A DNA stretch of 64,000 nucleotides from Schaalia radingae (GCF_900106055.1 NZ_LT629792.1:2294001-2358000); one strand, 5' to 3'. Positions 37,100-46,886 are shown, counted from the first letter of the stretch. A program made the numbers and translations. Notes: generated by a model from the letters alone, not told the origin.

Positions 37100-38604
37100 C
37101 GCTGATCGCGACGCATTTGAGCAAGGAGGTTGAAGCCGTTCGGCCCGTACCACACGTCGATATCTTCCGGGATGTCATGGAGTGCTTCGGGCCGAAGCGG
37201 CGTCAACGTGCCGTGCGACAGCATTTGCTCAAACTGAGTCAGTGATCGGATGGCGATCCCGGCAACACGTTCCGGATATTTGCGGGCAAAGTCCGCATAG
37301 ATTTCCGGGTCGTGTTGCCCGTCGTCTCCCACCAGGAACCATCGAACGTTCGGAAGTTCAGTGACCAGGCGCTGCAGTTCGCGCCGTTTGTGTTCACGGC
37401 CCGAACGGAACCATGTATTGGCGGACGGCCCCCAGTCAGTCATCAGAAATGCTCCCTCAGGGAAGCCCATCCGCCCCAGGAAGTCCCGCATTGCGGGCAA
37501 CACGTTCCACGCACCGGTCGACAGGTAGATGACGGGAGCGTGCGGCCGGTTAATCGCCTCAGCGTGCTGGTCACCTTCAGCCAGTTCGTTGAGCAGGCGC
37601 ATCATTCCCGGCACCGACTGACGTGACGAAAAACGATCGACGAGGGCGTGCCGCAGCGCTATTGCCATACGTGGCAGCATCGACACCAGCACCGTGTCAT
37701 CCAGGTCAGAGACGACCCCGACCCGCTCATTATCACCGATGATGCGGACTTTAACGGCGACGGGCTGGCCGGCACGAATTCTGCCCGAACGCTTCTCACG
37801 CTCAGGCGTGTCTTTCCTGTCGGGCTCACTTGCCGTCAAGACAAGATGCTCAATGTAGGACAGGTGGCCGCCAGCCGTTGAGGAAAGACTCTCCGGCACC
37901 AGCTGGTACAGTTCCTTACCCGCAGTGACGAACACCTGCTGGCCTGACGGCATGGTGGGGATGGCATTGATGCGCTGAAGAACTGCCCGTTGTTCGCGTG
38001 AAAGCTGAGTGCGCAGTCGGCGGTGCTCCGCAGTGGGCGTGACATCGGTGTGCGTATGTTCGTTACGCACGTGATGCAGAATCGGAGCGTCGCCCTCGAC
38101 AATTCCCAGGTGTGCCACGTCGCCGGCGTGCAGAACCTGAATCCACGCGTCATGCCAGCCGGGCGCAAGTCCATGGTTGCTCAGTGTCAGGTCGATGTAG
38201 CCTTCCGCGTTTGCGAAGCAGATGACGCGCGCCTTTCCCACGGTGATCAGGGCGGGTTGGCGTGGCACCTGCGCGTCGAAGAACTGTCGCCAGCCGCGCC
38301 TTTCGGCCAGCCATCGACGCTGATCATCTGTGCGGCTCATGAGGGCGCGCGCCAAGATGCGCACCTGCGTTGCAGAGCCGTACCCTCCGAATCCGACGAC
38401 GGAGGGATAGAAGCCGCCGAAGGCCAGTGCATGCGCCAAGCCGGTGGAGGCGAATTCGCTCACCGTATTCACTGCGCGCAACAAAGGCGCGAATGTGGCG
38501 CGGGCACCCTGGTTCTCGCGGCGGGCATCCCCTGTGTGCAGGCTGTCGGGTTGATCCCCTGTGTCCGGTTTAATCGTCGGATTCACCTTTCGTGTTGTGC
38601 TCAC
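37096..38604 (-). CDS. App1-like phosphatidate phosphatase domain protein (DUF2183)
   Basis: 502 residues from a GTG at 38602-38604. The HAD-like motif SDLDDTVL (near residue 300) is the App1/DUF2183 signature, followed by VIYLSTGAWN, TDWGPSANTWFRSG and LVGDDGQHDPEIY that complete the phosphatase core. The N-terminal 220 residues include the beta region typical of bacterial members. Possible substrate: phosphatidate or a related lipid phosphate. The first 35 bases overlap the end of the GH3 gene, and the stop overlaps the stop of the convergent deacetylase gene by 4 bases. Confidence 0.88.
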   Translation of the reverse strand: MSTTRKVNPTIKPDTGDQPDSLHTGDARRENQGARATFAPLLRAVNTVSEFASTGLAHALAFGGFYPSVVGFGGYGSATQVRILARALMSRTDDQRRWLAERRGWRQFFDAQVPRQPALITVGKARVICFANAEGYIDLTLSNHGLAPGWHDAWIQVLHAGDVAHLGIVEGDAPILHHVRNEHTHTDVTPTAEHRRLRTQLSREQRAVLQRINAIPTMPSGQQVFVTAGKELYQLVPESLSSTAGGHLSYIEHLVLTASEPDRKDTPEREKRSGRIRAGQPVAVKVRIIGDNERVGVVSDLDDTVLVSMLPRMAIALRHALVDRFSSRQSVPGMMRLLNELAEGDQHAEAINRPHAPVIYLSTGAWNVLPAMRDFLGRMGFPEGAFLMTDWGPSANTWFRSGREHKRRELQRLVTELPNVRWFLVGDDGQHDPEIYADFARKYPERVAGIAIRSLTQFEQMLSHGTLTPLRPEALHDIPEDIDVWYGPNGFNLLAQMRRDQR

Positions 38605-41260
38605 TGAGACGCGAATCAGCCTGCGAGGCGAGGGCGCGAACGGTTACCAGCGTACCAATGAGTTCCGCGGTTGCCCTCCGAACGACTGATTCGCCCACTC
38701 GTCCTTCGCGCACCGCGCGCACAATCGGAGCCGTGAAAGTGTCATCCGGGGAGGCCGGAGTGATCCAGTTGGTGCCTGCAGGCACCATCATGTCAACCGG
38801 GCACGTGTCGTAGGAGGTCCAATCGGTCATGATCATGCCGCGCCAGCCCCACTCGCCTCGGATAATCGTCTCCAGCAGTTCGGTATCTGCAGCGGTGTGA
38901 CACCCGTTGACGCCGTTGTAACTGGTCATCAGCGTTGCGGCCGGGTGCACGCCGATCGCGACTTCGAAGGATTTCAAGTACAGTTCACGCAGCGCACGCT
39001 CCGGAATCAGCGACTGGTTGCGTTTGCGGGAGGCTTCAGCGTTGTTCGCCAGGAAGTGCTTGTAGCAGGCACCCACTCCCCCGCTTTCCAGGCCTTTCGC
39101 AAAATGCCCCGCCATCATGCCAGTCAGATACGGATCTTCCGAAAAGTATTCAGGGTGGCGCCCGCACAGGGGGTGGCGATGCAGATTCATGGCCGGTGCC
39201 AGGATCACGTCAATCCGGTTGGCGTGGGCTTCCTGGCCGATCACCCGACCGACTTCCTCAGCAAGATCCACGTCAAATGTGGAGGCGAGGACGACCGTCG
39301 TCGGCATCCCGATGTTCGGTTTCCTGATGTTGACACCGGAATTGCCGTCAGCCACTACGAATTCAGGCAGGTCAACGTCCGCGACGGTGGCCATGATGCC
39401 GGCAGCGCCTGTCCCTTCCATCCCCCAGTCGTCTCGCGAACACACCAGCAGGCGCACACACTGATCCACGTCGAGCTGTCTGGCCAGGTCAGCTGCCGTG
39501 GCGCGCCCTGCCACCACGTCGTCAAATGTGACTGGGGTGTCAGAAGGCAGGGCTTCCTCCAGTCCGTCACGCGAGGGGACATGGCGCACGGGGATAAAAC
39601 CGGGAGTATCCCTGATTCCGCTGCGCGTGCCCTGAGGCCAGGTGTGGGACGGGTCGCGCCGTGAAAGCGCAGTGACCGGCTCAGGTGCGCGCATTACTGG
39701 GTGCCCGTGGGCAAGAACCCGGTCAGCGTCAAGACAGAACTGGCAGGTCTGGCCGGCATCGGCCGCGTCGTGTCCGACAAACAGGGTGTACTCACCTTCC
39801 GTCACGATCCAGCTGGACACCTCTTCATCCCACACACTCAGGCGGTCAGCGCCAACGTCCAGGCGCACGACATGTGATTCACCTGGCTCAAGGAGTGGCG
39901 TTTTCGCAAATGCCACGAGTTCACGTTCAGGTGTTTCGATCCGCTCATGTGGCTTGCGCACGTAGGCCTGGACGACGTCCCGGCCGGCACGCTCCCCCGT
40001 ATTCGTCACTGTCACATCGATTTGCGCATGCGGGTGGCCCCCCTCGTCACTGTTGATCGTTGCCGAGGGCGTCAGGTCGAATGTGGTGTAGCTGAGTCCG
40101 TAGCCAAATGGGTAGGCCGGCTCGGCGTCGAATGTGGAATAGAAGCGGTAGCCCACATAGATGCCTTCTTCGTACGCCGTGTCGATCCATGTGCGGTGTT
40201 CGGCGTTGTAGCGCGTCTTTCCACCTGCACAGTCGTAGAAGTTGACGTCGGCGGGCAGGTCCGCGAGTGCCCGTGGCCACGAATCTGACAGGCGGCCAGA
40301 GGGGTTCACTGCGCCCGACAGGACGCGTTCGATGGCGGGGCCGGCCAGCATACCTCCCACTCCTGCAAGGATGAGCGCATCGACCGGGTAGGTGTCCATG
40401 AAGGACACGTCAATGGGGTACGGAGTGTTCAAGATGACGACGGTGCGGTCGAACAGGTCGCATACAGTGCGCACGAGCGTGTCCTCGGCGCTGTCAAGTC
40501 TGAATTCTGCCTCATCTGAGCTGTTGTCCGTGTTTTCTCCGCAGGGGCGGGTGAGCACGATAATGCCGGTGTCGGACAGTGCGCGGGCGCGATCACGCAG
40601 GTCACGTGGTGGCAGATCGTTGGTTCCGGTGCGGTAGAAACAGGCCAGTTCCTCGTTGAGAGTGAACGTGTCGGATGCTTCGATGGCATCACGCAGCCGC
40701 ACCGTGTAACGCGGGTTGATCCTGCCTGCCCCGACGATGGCGGTGCGGAAGGCGTGCACGCCTGCTCCGAACAGGTTGAGTGTGCCCGAAGGCAGCGGCA
40801 ACGTGTTGCGCCGGTTTTCCAGCAGGACGATTCCTTCTTCGGCGGCGCGCAGGGCGATGGCGTCGTGGTGTGCGAACGCTGGATCGGGGGCAGTGTCGGG
40901 CAGGGTGGTCAGCGTGAAGCTGGTCGGTTCCATCACCGTGCCGTTCAGGTCGCGAAATCCCCGGACCGTGACGCGGTGGCACGTTCCTCGCTGGGTGAGC
41001 ACGCCGAATACTGTGATCCCCAGGTGGGTCACGCCCCGGATAGCCAGAACGTCAGCCAGCACGTACGGGGTTGGGGAGCCGTCCAGGAAAACATCGCCCG
41101 GATGTTCCTTGTCGATCTGCGTGCTGAATGCCAGTGAGACACAGCCTTGAAGGGAGCGGTCCAGCATGAACATCTGGCCGTCGGGATCATCGATATCGAC
41201 GGTGATTCCCTCGGACGGAATGCGCAGCGTGGGTGCGGACGGTGTTGGAGTGACAGCCAT
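38570..41260 (-). CDS. Family 3 glycoside hydrolase with swapped domain order
   Basis: 896 residues, AAAGGA ribosome site. In common GH3 enzymes the (alpha/beta)8 barrel comes first. Here the alpha/beta sandwich domain (about 135-380, EEGIVLLENRRNTLPLP) and a fibronectin-III-like domain (about 410-500) come first, and the barrel follows (about 570-870, with FVVADGNSGVN, CYKHFLANNAEASR and nucleophile Asp813 in IMTDW). This circularly permuted order is known in a minority of beta-glucosidases. No signal peptide: intracellular hydrolysis of imported oligosaccharides. Specificity unknown. Confidence 0.93.
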   Translation of the reverse strand: MAVTPTPSAPTLRIPSEGITVDIDDPDGQMFMLDRSLQGCVSLAFSTQIDKEHPGDVFLDGSPTPYVLADVLAIRGVTHLGITVFGVLTQRGTCHRVTVRGFRDLNGTVMEPTSFTLTTLPDTAPDPAFAHHDAIALRAAEEGIVLLENRRNTLPLPSGTLNLFGAGVHAFRTAIVGAGRINPRYTVRLRDAIEASDTFTLNEELACFYRTGTNDLPPRDLRDRARALSDTGIIVLTRPCGENTDNSSDEAEFRLDSAEDTLVRTVCDLFDRTVVILNTPYPIDVSFMDTYPVDALILAGVGGMLAGPAIERVLSGAVNPSGRLSDSWPRALADLPADVNFYDCAGGKTRYNAEHRTWIDTAYEEGIYVGYRFYSTFDAEPAYPFGYGLSYTTFDLTPSATINSDEGGHPHAQIDVTVTNTGERAGRDVVQAYVRKPHERIETPERELVAFAKTPLLEPGESHVVRLDVGADRLSVWDEEVSSWIVTEGEYTLFVGHDAADAGQTCQFCLDADRVLAHGHPVMRAPEPVTALSRRDPSHTWPQGTRSGIRDTPGFIPVRHVPSRDGLEEALPSDTPVTFDDVVAGRATAADLARQLDVDQCVRLLVCSRDDWGMEGTGAAGIMATVADVDLPEFVVADGNSGVNIRKPNIGMPTTVVLASTFDVDLAEEVGRVIGQEAHANRIDVILAPAMNLHRHPLCGRHPEYFSEDPYLTGMMAGHFAKGLESGGVGACYKHFLANNAEASRKRNQSLIPERALRELYLKSFEVAIGVHPAATLMTSYNGVNGCHTAADTELLETIIRGEWGWRGMIMTDWTSYDTCPVDMMVPAGTNWITPASPDDTFTAPIVRAVREGRVGESVVRRATAELIGTLVTVRALASQADSRLSEHNTKGESDD

Positions 41261-41278
41261 GTCAGGTTCCTTTCACAG

Positions 41279-41308
41279 GTCAACAGGATCAACAGGATCA
41301 ACAGGATC
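41279..41308. repeat. Three tandem 9-bp repeats in the GH3 5' region
   Basis: The word AACAGGATC occurs three times head to tail directly upstream of the GH3 ribosome site. It may be an operator or a slippage-prone tract. Confidence 0.7.
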
Positions 41309-41346
41309 TGTCACCAGCTTATCCACGTGCGCTCATGGCGCACACT

Positions 41347-42705
41347 TTAATGTGGGTCACCCTCACTGTGAGAATCGTTGGAAGTGTGCTCGTCAGGCGT
41401 CTGCCCGTTGGAGGCTGGTTCTTGGGAGGCTGGCTCCTCGGGTGAGCTCGAGGCCGTGTCTGAGTCTGCGCCTTCGTCTTTTGGCGAGTCTGCGATCAGT
41501 GGTTCGGCTTCAGCGCGCAGCACGTCGCGACGCAACCTGGGCAGTCCGATCAGCATGACCGCGACCATCACCCAGCCAAAGGACACGGTAACGAGGAAGC
41601 CGCCGTGAGCGCCGGACGCATCGATCACGCGGCCACCCAGCGTCGCCCCCACCGACACACCGATATTCATTGCCGTGGACATCCACGTCAATCCCTCAGT
41701 GAGCTGTGAGGAGGCTACGACTTTCGACACAATCGCATTGACGTTCGTCATGGTCGGCGCGATTGCCAGTCCCGTCACGAGCATTGCCACGCCAAGGGCA
41801 AGCAGGGAGTGCGCCAGCAGGAATGTTGACACACCGATGGCGAGTGCCAAGATTCCGATGGCAAAGAGTTTCCACAGCGCAGTGGTCCAGTGGCGAGCAC
41901 CGTAGAACAGTGCAGCCGTGAACGACCCCATTGCGAAGAAGCCGAGCAGCACACCGGCGAGTTCAGGGTGAGCGTGCTCTTCAGTGAAGGCCACCACTGC
42001 CACGTCGTTCGCACCGAACATGACGCCCGCACCGATGAAGGTGAGCACCAGGATGATGATGACAGGGTTGAGCAGGACGGTCGGCTGGCGCACGCCCTTG
42101 ATTTTCGGAGTCGGGGTCGGCTCGCTGGCGCGCTGCGGAAAGAACCCGATTGAGCCGACGATGATGAAGAACACCGACAAAATCAGACCCGTCCCCGGAT
42201 GGAGCGCTGTTCCCAGCAGCGTGGCAACGATCGGTCCGATGACAAAGACAACCTCGTCAACTGCAGCTTCAAATGCGTACGCGGTGGTGAGCTGTTTCGG
42301 CGTGCGCACCACTTTTGCCCAGCGGGCACGCACCAGTGCACCGGGGGAACCCCACGTTGCGCCGGACAGCCCGGCGAAGATGAACAACACCCACGAAGGG
42401 GCGTGCAGGACGGCGGCACCAAACAGTCCGATGGTCGCAAGTGCCGACACCACCAGGGACGGCACCATAATGACAGCCTGGCCGCGTTGATCGACCAGGC
42501 GGGCAAGTATCGGGGCGCAGATCGACAAGGAGACGACGGAGATTGCACTGACCGCGCCCGCAAGCGTGTAGTTGCCGTACATGCCTTTGACCAGCAGAAT
42601 CGTTGAGATTCCCATCAATGACATGGGTGCGCGCAGCACCATACCAGCCAGTGAGAATTTCCATGCCCCTCGGATGCGCAGCAAATCAGCGTAATTCGAG
42701 AGCAC
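41347..42705 (-). CDS. MFS transporter
   Basis: 452 residues with about 12 membrane segments over residues 20-400 and an acidic, Ser/Glu/Pro-rich cytoplasmic tail of about 55 residues that ends DSHSEGDPH. Major facilitator of the drug/sugar efflux type without a recognised substrate motif. A related transporter is cut by the right window edge (63572-64000): both share a NVN segment, a LTEG/FTEG motif and the GG(R/H)(V/L)IDA..G..GGFL stretch. The GH3 gene lies 86 bases downstream. Confidence 0.88.
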   Translation of the reverse strand: MLSNYADLLRIRGAWKFSLAGMVLRAPMSLMGISTILLVKGMYGNYTLAGAVSAISVVSLSICAPILARLVDQRGQAVIMVPSLVVSALATIGLFGAAVLHAPSWVLFIFAGLSGATWGSPGALVRARWAKVVRTPKQLTTAYAFEAAVDEVVFVIGPIVATLLGTALHPGTGLILSVFFIIVGSIGFFPQRASEPTPTPKIKGVRQPTVLLNPVIIILVLTFIGAGVMFGANDVAVVAFTEEHAHPELAGVLLGFFAMGSFTAALFYGARHWTTALWKLFAIGILALAIGVSTFLLAHSLLALGVAMLVTGLAIAPTMTNVNAIVSKVVASSQLTEGLTWMSTAMNIGVSVGATLGGRVIDASGAHGGFLVTVSFGWVMVAVMLIGLPRLRRDVLRAEAEPLIADSPKDEGADSDTASSSPEEPASQEPASNGQTPDEHTSNDSHSEGDPH

Positions 42706-42871
42706 GATTCACTATCCTAACCGTCTGCAGGCGGGTCAGCACCACCATTTTTGGCCAGATTCGTCACCCAGACGGGTATAGAATCACTGCTCTGCCGGCA
42801 AGTTTGCAGGCCGGGCCCGCCTCACCTTCATTCCAATCTTCCGGCAGCGTGCAGCAGCGCCGCATCAAGCC

Positions 42872-44542
42872 TTACGTGAGTGCTTCGCTCACCACGTCAC
42901 GCGCAGCGTCCTGAACCTTCGCAAGGTGGTCATCGCCCTTGAACGATTCGGCGTAAATCTTGTACACATCCTCGGTTCCTGACGGGCGGGCAGCAAACCA
43001 CGCGTAGTCAGTGGTCACCTTCAGGCCGCCGATTGCCGCATCGTTGCCCGGTGCGCGCACCAGTTTCGCGGTAATCGGGTCGCCCGCCAGCTCCGTTGCG
43101 CTCACATCGTCAGCAGCCAGGTTCTTCAGCTTGTCTTTCTGCTCCCGGTTCGCGGGCGCATCGACACGCGCGTACGACGAGGCGCCGAAGCGTTCCACCT
43201 GCTCAACGTGAATGTGCGAGGGCGACTTGCCTGTCACCGCCATGATTTCCGAGGCGAGCAACGCCAGGATGATGCCGTCCTTGTCGGTGGTCCACACGGT
43301 GCCGTCTTTACGCAGGAACGAAGCTCCGGCCGATTCCTCACCGCCGAAGCCCACTGACCCGTCCAACAGTCCGGGCACGAAGTACTTGAAGCCCACGGGT
43401 ACCTCGATCAGCGTGCGATCCAGTGATTGGACAACACGGTCAATAAGGGAGGAGGACACCAGGGTCTTACCGATCGCTGTGGACTCTGACCATCCGGGGC
43501 GGTGCGTCAGCAGGTATTCGATGGCGACCGCCAGGTAGTGGTTCGGGTTCATCAGGCCGTCAGCGGTCACAATGCCGTGACGGTCTGAATCTGCATCATT
43601 GCCGGTGGCGATGTCGTAGGGGGTGTGCCCGTTGGCATCGGGCGTCATCTGATCACGCAGGGAAGCCATCGCGTAGGGAGATGAACAGTCCATGCGGATC
43701 TTGCCGTCCCAGTCCAGCGTCATGAACGACCAGGCCGGGTCGACTTTCGGGTTGACCACCGTCAGGTCCAGATCGTACTGTTCAGCGATTGCCGCCCAGT
43801 AGTCCACCGAGGCGCCACCCAGCGGGTCTGCTCCGATGCGGATCTTCGCTTCGCGGATTGCATCCATGTCGATGATCGTGTCGAGCTGGCGCACGTAGTT
43901 CGCCAGGAAGTCGAATGTGCCCACACATTCGTGGCTGTACAGGTCAGTGTCGAGGACGCGCGGGATGGAGCGCCATCCTTTTTCAAGGAGCTCGTTGGCT
44001 CGCTGCGCGATCCACGAGGTGGCATCCGTGTCAGCCGGGCCACCGTGAGGCGGGTTGTACTTGAAGCCACCGTCGCGCGGCGGATTGTGGGATGGGGTGA
44101 TGACGATGCCGTCAGCCAGTCCGTCACCACTGGTGCGTAGATTTTCGGGCGCACCGTTCGCATTGAGCACGGCCAGGGACAACGCGGGGGTCGGCGTGTA
44201 GGAATGACGCTCGTCAACCTTGATCTGCACGCCTGCAGCGGCAAGCACCTCAACGGCGGTTTTCCATGCAGGCTCGGACAGCGCGTGAGTATCGCGCGCA
44301 ATGAACAGCGGGCCGTTATATCCCTGGCTTTCGCGATACTCCACGATGGCCGCGGTGATCGCGACGATGTGCGCCTCATTGAATGCGCCATCGAGTGAGG
44401 ATCCACGGTGCCCGGAAGTTCCGAACACGACGCGTTGGTCCGGATTGCTGACATCCGGCTCAATGTCGTAATACGCGGAAAGAAGTTCTTGAACGTCGAT
44501 CAGGTCTTCTGGTAGGGCAACTGTGCCAGCTCTTTCATGCAT
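42872..44542 (-). CDS. pgm: Phosphoglucomutase, alpha-D-glucose specific
   Basis: 556 residues, the family length. Interconverts glucose 1- and 6-phosphate. Phosphoserine loop ITPSHNPP with Ser151, metal loop NDADSDRHG near 310, sugar loop GGEESAG near 400, and phosphate loop ARPSGTEDVYKIY at the C-terminus are all present. Monocistronic as far as visible; 166 bases without a gene separate it from the MFS gene. Confidence 0.97.
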   Translation of the reverse strand: MHERAGTVALPEDLIDVQELLSAYYDIEPDVSNPDQRVVFGTSGHRGSSLDGAFNEAHIVAITAAIVEYRESQGYNGPLFIARDTHALSEPAWKTAVEVLAAAGVQIKVDERHSYTPTPALSLAVLNANGAPENLRTSGDGLADGIVITPSHNPPRDGGFKYNPPHGGPADTDATSWIAQRANELLEKGWRSIPRVLDTDLYSHECVGTFDFLANYVRQLDTIIDMDAIREAKIRIGADPLGGASVDYWAAIAEQYDLDLTVVNPKVDPAWSFMTLDWDGKIRMDCSSPYAMASLRDQMTPDANGHTPYDIATGNDADSDRHGIVTADGLMNPNHYLAVAIEYLLTHRPGWSESTAIGKTLVSSSLIDRVVQSLDRTLIEVPVGFKYFVPGLLDGSVGFGGEESAGASFLRKDGTVWTTDKDGIILALLASEIMAVTGKSPSHIHVEQVERFGASSYARVDAPANREQKDKLKNLAADDVSATELAGDPITAKLVRAPGNDAAIGGLKVTTDYAWFAARPSGTEDVYKIYAESFKGDDHLAKVQDAARDVVSEALT

Positions 44543-44602
44543 GACTCCAGTGTGTCACTGATCGGTGCCACCTGTCGCCCTATTCCAGCTTTCGGCACGT
44601 GC

Positions 44603-44938
44603 CTACTTGGTTGCCGGATCATCTCCATCAGTGGGATTAATAGGCGTTTCCAGGGAGGATTCATCTGAATCAAGGTTCTCATCAGCAGCAACTGCTCCGC
44701 CTGCAGCATCGGTTGCATCAGCGGCGGTGGAGCCTGCCTCGTCAGTGTGTGCCGGCGGAACGACCGGCTTGGCTGCGGCAGCCTGCTCAGCCTGCTGGCG
44801 ACGCGAATGGCGTGCCCACAGCAACGCGGCGATGGCGAGGACAACCAGCAGGAGGCCAATCAGAACGTACGGCAGTACAGTTGCGCCGGTGTTGGCCAAA
44901 GGTGACGACGCGTTGAACGTATTGATGACAGTAGGCAT
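44603..44938 (-). CDS. Small membrane protein with LPXTG-like motif near its N-terminus
   Basis: 111 residues. Only about a dozen residues precede an LANTG motif, followed at once by a hydrophobic span (VLPYVLIGLLLVVLAIAALL), an Arg-rich WARHSRRQQ stop, and a 65-residue acidic, Ala/Asp/Glu/Pro-rich tail. A normal sorting signal is at the extreme C-terminus; here the part after the span is longer than the whole surface part. There is no signal peptide before it. It may be a membrane protein with cytoplasmic tail, or a diverged remnant whose secreted domain has been lost. Function unknown. Confidence 0.65.
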   Translation of the reverse strand: MPTVINTFNASSPLANTGATVLPYVLIGLLLVVLAIAALLWARHSRRQQAEQAAAAKPVVPPAHTDEAGSTAADATDAAGGAVAADENLDSDESSLETPINPTDGDDPATK

Positions 44939-45046
44939 CTGAACTCCACTGAGACGGTAGGCTGAGTACTGATAACAACCACTCTACGACGAAAAGGCAA
45001 TGACGCGATAGAGGCTCATCAGTGCCATTGGAGGTTAACGAAGACA

Positions 45047-46381
45047 ATGGGTTGGATTGGTTCAGTTGAACACAATAACTGGCTATCGGCACAAATGCGC
45101 GCCCTCCTGGAAGAGGCGAAATGCACGATGGCATCCACCGGGTTTGCTCACCTGACCACGGAGGGGGACGCTGACACGACCCGACCAGTGGAGCTCGCGG
45201 TCACCTCGCGCATGACCTACGTGTACTCGTTGGGTGTCCTGATGGGAATCCCCGGTTGCCGTCGCTTCGCAGACCACGGGATCCACTGCCTGTCGACACA
45301 TTTTGTGGATGAGGCTCAGGGCGGCTGGTTCACCGGCCTCACACACGACCTGGATGCTGAGGGCAACGCGGTCCCGTGGGAAGGCCCCTACGCCGACATG
45401 AAGTCGCAGTTCCACCACGCGTTCCTGATTCTGGCGGCTTCCGCGGCCACAGTCGCCAACAGGCCCGGCGCGCTTGAACTTCTCAACGCTGCGCTGCACG
45501 ATCAGGAGCGGTTCTGGCTGGACAAGAACGGGTTGGTGCACGATTCGCTGACCGCTGACCATAAGCCGACCGACCGTCTGCATGCGATGGATTGCCTGCT
45601 GCACACCGCCGAGGCTTACCTTTCAGCGGCTGAGGCCACAACCGATCCACTGTGGATTGAACGCGCCGAAGTGATCGCGCAGTTCGTCAACGAGCAGGCG
45701 TCGTCTCACAACTGGCGCCTGCCCGAATACTACGACGCGCAATGGAAACCGCTGGATCATGTCCCCTCCGGTTTTGACGACGGTCGGCGCGTGTACACCG
45801 GCTACGTCATCGGCCACTCGATGCAGTGGGCGCGCCTGGCTGTCCATATTCGCGCCGCACTGCGCTCGATGGGTCGCCAGCAGCCGGATTACCTGTTCGA
45901 AATGGCACAGGAGCTTTTCCACCGCGCCCGCGTTGATGGATGGCGGCGCAACGGAAAGCCCGGTTTCGCACTGACCGTGTCCGCAGATGGCGAGCCTGTG
46001 GATACGCACCACCTGCAGTGGGTCGTGTGCGAAGGTGTGTGCGCTGCGCTGGCGATTCGCCGCGCAATGCTCGATGACGGTGTCAACCCTGCTGAGGTGG
46101 AGAGCTACGAGCACTGTCACCGTTCCTGGCTCGACTTCATCAACGACTACCTGATCTTGTCTCCTGGCAGGTGGATTCGCGCGCTGGATGAGAACAACGA
46201 ACCGGCTTCCGAGCCGATCGCCTCACGCCTGGATGTGTACCACGCAATCCAGACATTGTTGATGTCACGCGTGCCGCTGTGGCCGCCGTTTGCCTCGGCA
46301 ATTTCGCGCGGTCTTCTGGATCATCCGGAGGAAGCACCTACGGATCGGCGTTCGTGGAACATTTTCAAGCATCGCTGGTAG
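45047..46381 (+). CDS. N-acylglucosamine 2-epimerase / mannose isomerase family protein
   Basis: 444 residues, AGE family (alpha/alpha)6 barrel. Catalytic His motifs KSQFHHAFLIL, DRLHAMDCLL and HSMQWARLAV, plus THHLQWVVCEG, match the YihS/mannose isomerase branch rather than the renin-binding epimerase branch. It would interconvert an aldose and ketose or C2 epimers in the cytoplasm. GGAGG lies about 12 bases before the ATG. It stands alone on the plus strand, divergent from the small LANTG protein gene. Confidence 0.88.
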   Translation: MGWIGSVEHNNWLSAQMRALLEEAKCTMASTGFAHLTTEGDADTTRPVELAVTSRMTYVYSLGVLMGIPGCRRFADHGIHCLSTHFVDEAQGGWFTGLTHDLDAEGNAVPWEGPYADMKSQFHHAFLILAASAATVANRPGALELLNAALHDQERFWLDKNGLVHDSLTADHKPTDRLHAMDCLLHTAEAYLSAAEATTDPLWIERAEVIAQFVNEQASSHNWRLPEYYDAQWKPLDHVPSGFDDGRRVYTGYVIGHSMQWARLAVHIRAALRSMGRQQPDYLFEMAQELFHRARVDGWRRNGKPGFALTVSADGEPVDTHHLQWVVCEGVCAALAIRRAMLDDGVNPAEVESYEHCHRSWLDFINDYLILSPGRWIRALDENNEPASEPIASRLDVYHAIQTLLMSRVPLWPPFASAISRGLLDHPEEAPTDRRSWNIFKHRW

Positions 46382-46419
46382 GCCAGTTCGACTATCGCGC
46401 GCGGCGCGTGATGCGGGTG

Positions 46420-46457
46420 GGTCACCCTCGTTCGTCATCATCATTGACGAGGGGACC
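46420..46457 (+). terminator. Hairpin after the epimerase gene
   Basis: Arms GGTCACCCTCGT and ACGAGGGGACC pair with one bulged base. The sequence resembles the hairpin at 31996-32035, so the two may share an origin. No T-run follows. Confidence 0.5.
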
Positions 46458-46554
46458 AGCGCGTTAGTGGTGCCGTGGTGTTGACATCGTTACGTGTTTC
46501 ACTGCTGTTTCAGATTTTCATCTGCGCGCCCGAACAGGTACACTAGGCGGGCTG

Positions 46555-46641
46555 GGAGGGCTGACCGAGCGGCCGAAGGTGACGGTCTTGAAAACCGTTG
46601 TGTCAGCAATGGCACCAGGGGTTCGAATCCCTTGCCCTCCG
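46555..46641 (+). tRNA. tRNA-Ser (anticodon TGA)
   Basis: 87 bases with long variable arm. Acceptor stem GGAGGGC/GCCCTCC, anticodon arm ACGGTCTTGAAAACCGT, T arm GGGGTTCGAATCCC. Reads UCN (UCA) codons. Confidence 0.97.
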
Positions 46642-46649
46642 CGGGATTT

Positions 46650-46697
46650 CCCGAAAATGGCGCTTCACCTCGGTGATCACTGTTTTCGGGATTTTTT
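46650..46697 (+). terminator. Terminator of tRNA-Ser(TGA)
   Basis: CCCGAAAA at 46650-46657 pairs with TTTTCGGG at 46683-46690, followed by ATTTTTT. Confidence 0.85.
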
Positions 46698-46791
46698 CCA
46701 GCTACGTGCCGCCGCGCCGGGAAGTTTGCCCGGATCGTGAGTCTGCGTATTTGTGGCACGGGCGCAAGCCCGGTAGACTCAAGCGGTACTT

Positions 46792-46880
46792 GGAGACGTC
46801 GCATAGTCCGGTCGAGTGCGCCTCCCTGCTAAGGAGGTAGGGGTTCACGCCCCTCGCGGGTTCAAATCCCGCCGTCTCCG
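46792..46880 (+). tRNA. tRNA-Ser (anticodon GCT)
   Basis: 89 bases with long variable arm. Acceptor stem GGAGACG/CGTCTCC, anticodon arm CCTCCCTGCTAAGGAGG, T arm CGGGTTCAAATCCCG. Reads AGC/AGU. The accessory island begins just downstream, so this gene is a plausible historical integration site. Confidence 0.97.
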
Positions 46881-46886
46881 CAAATG

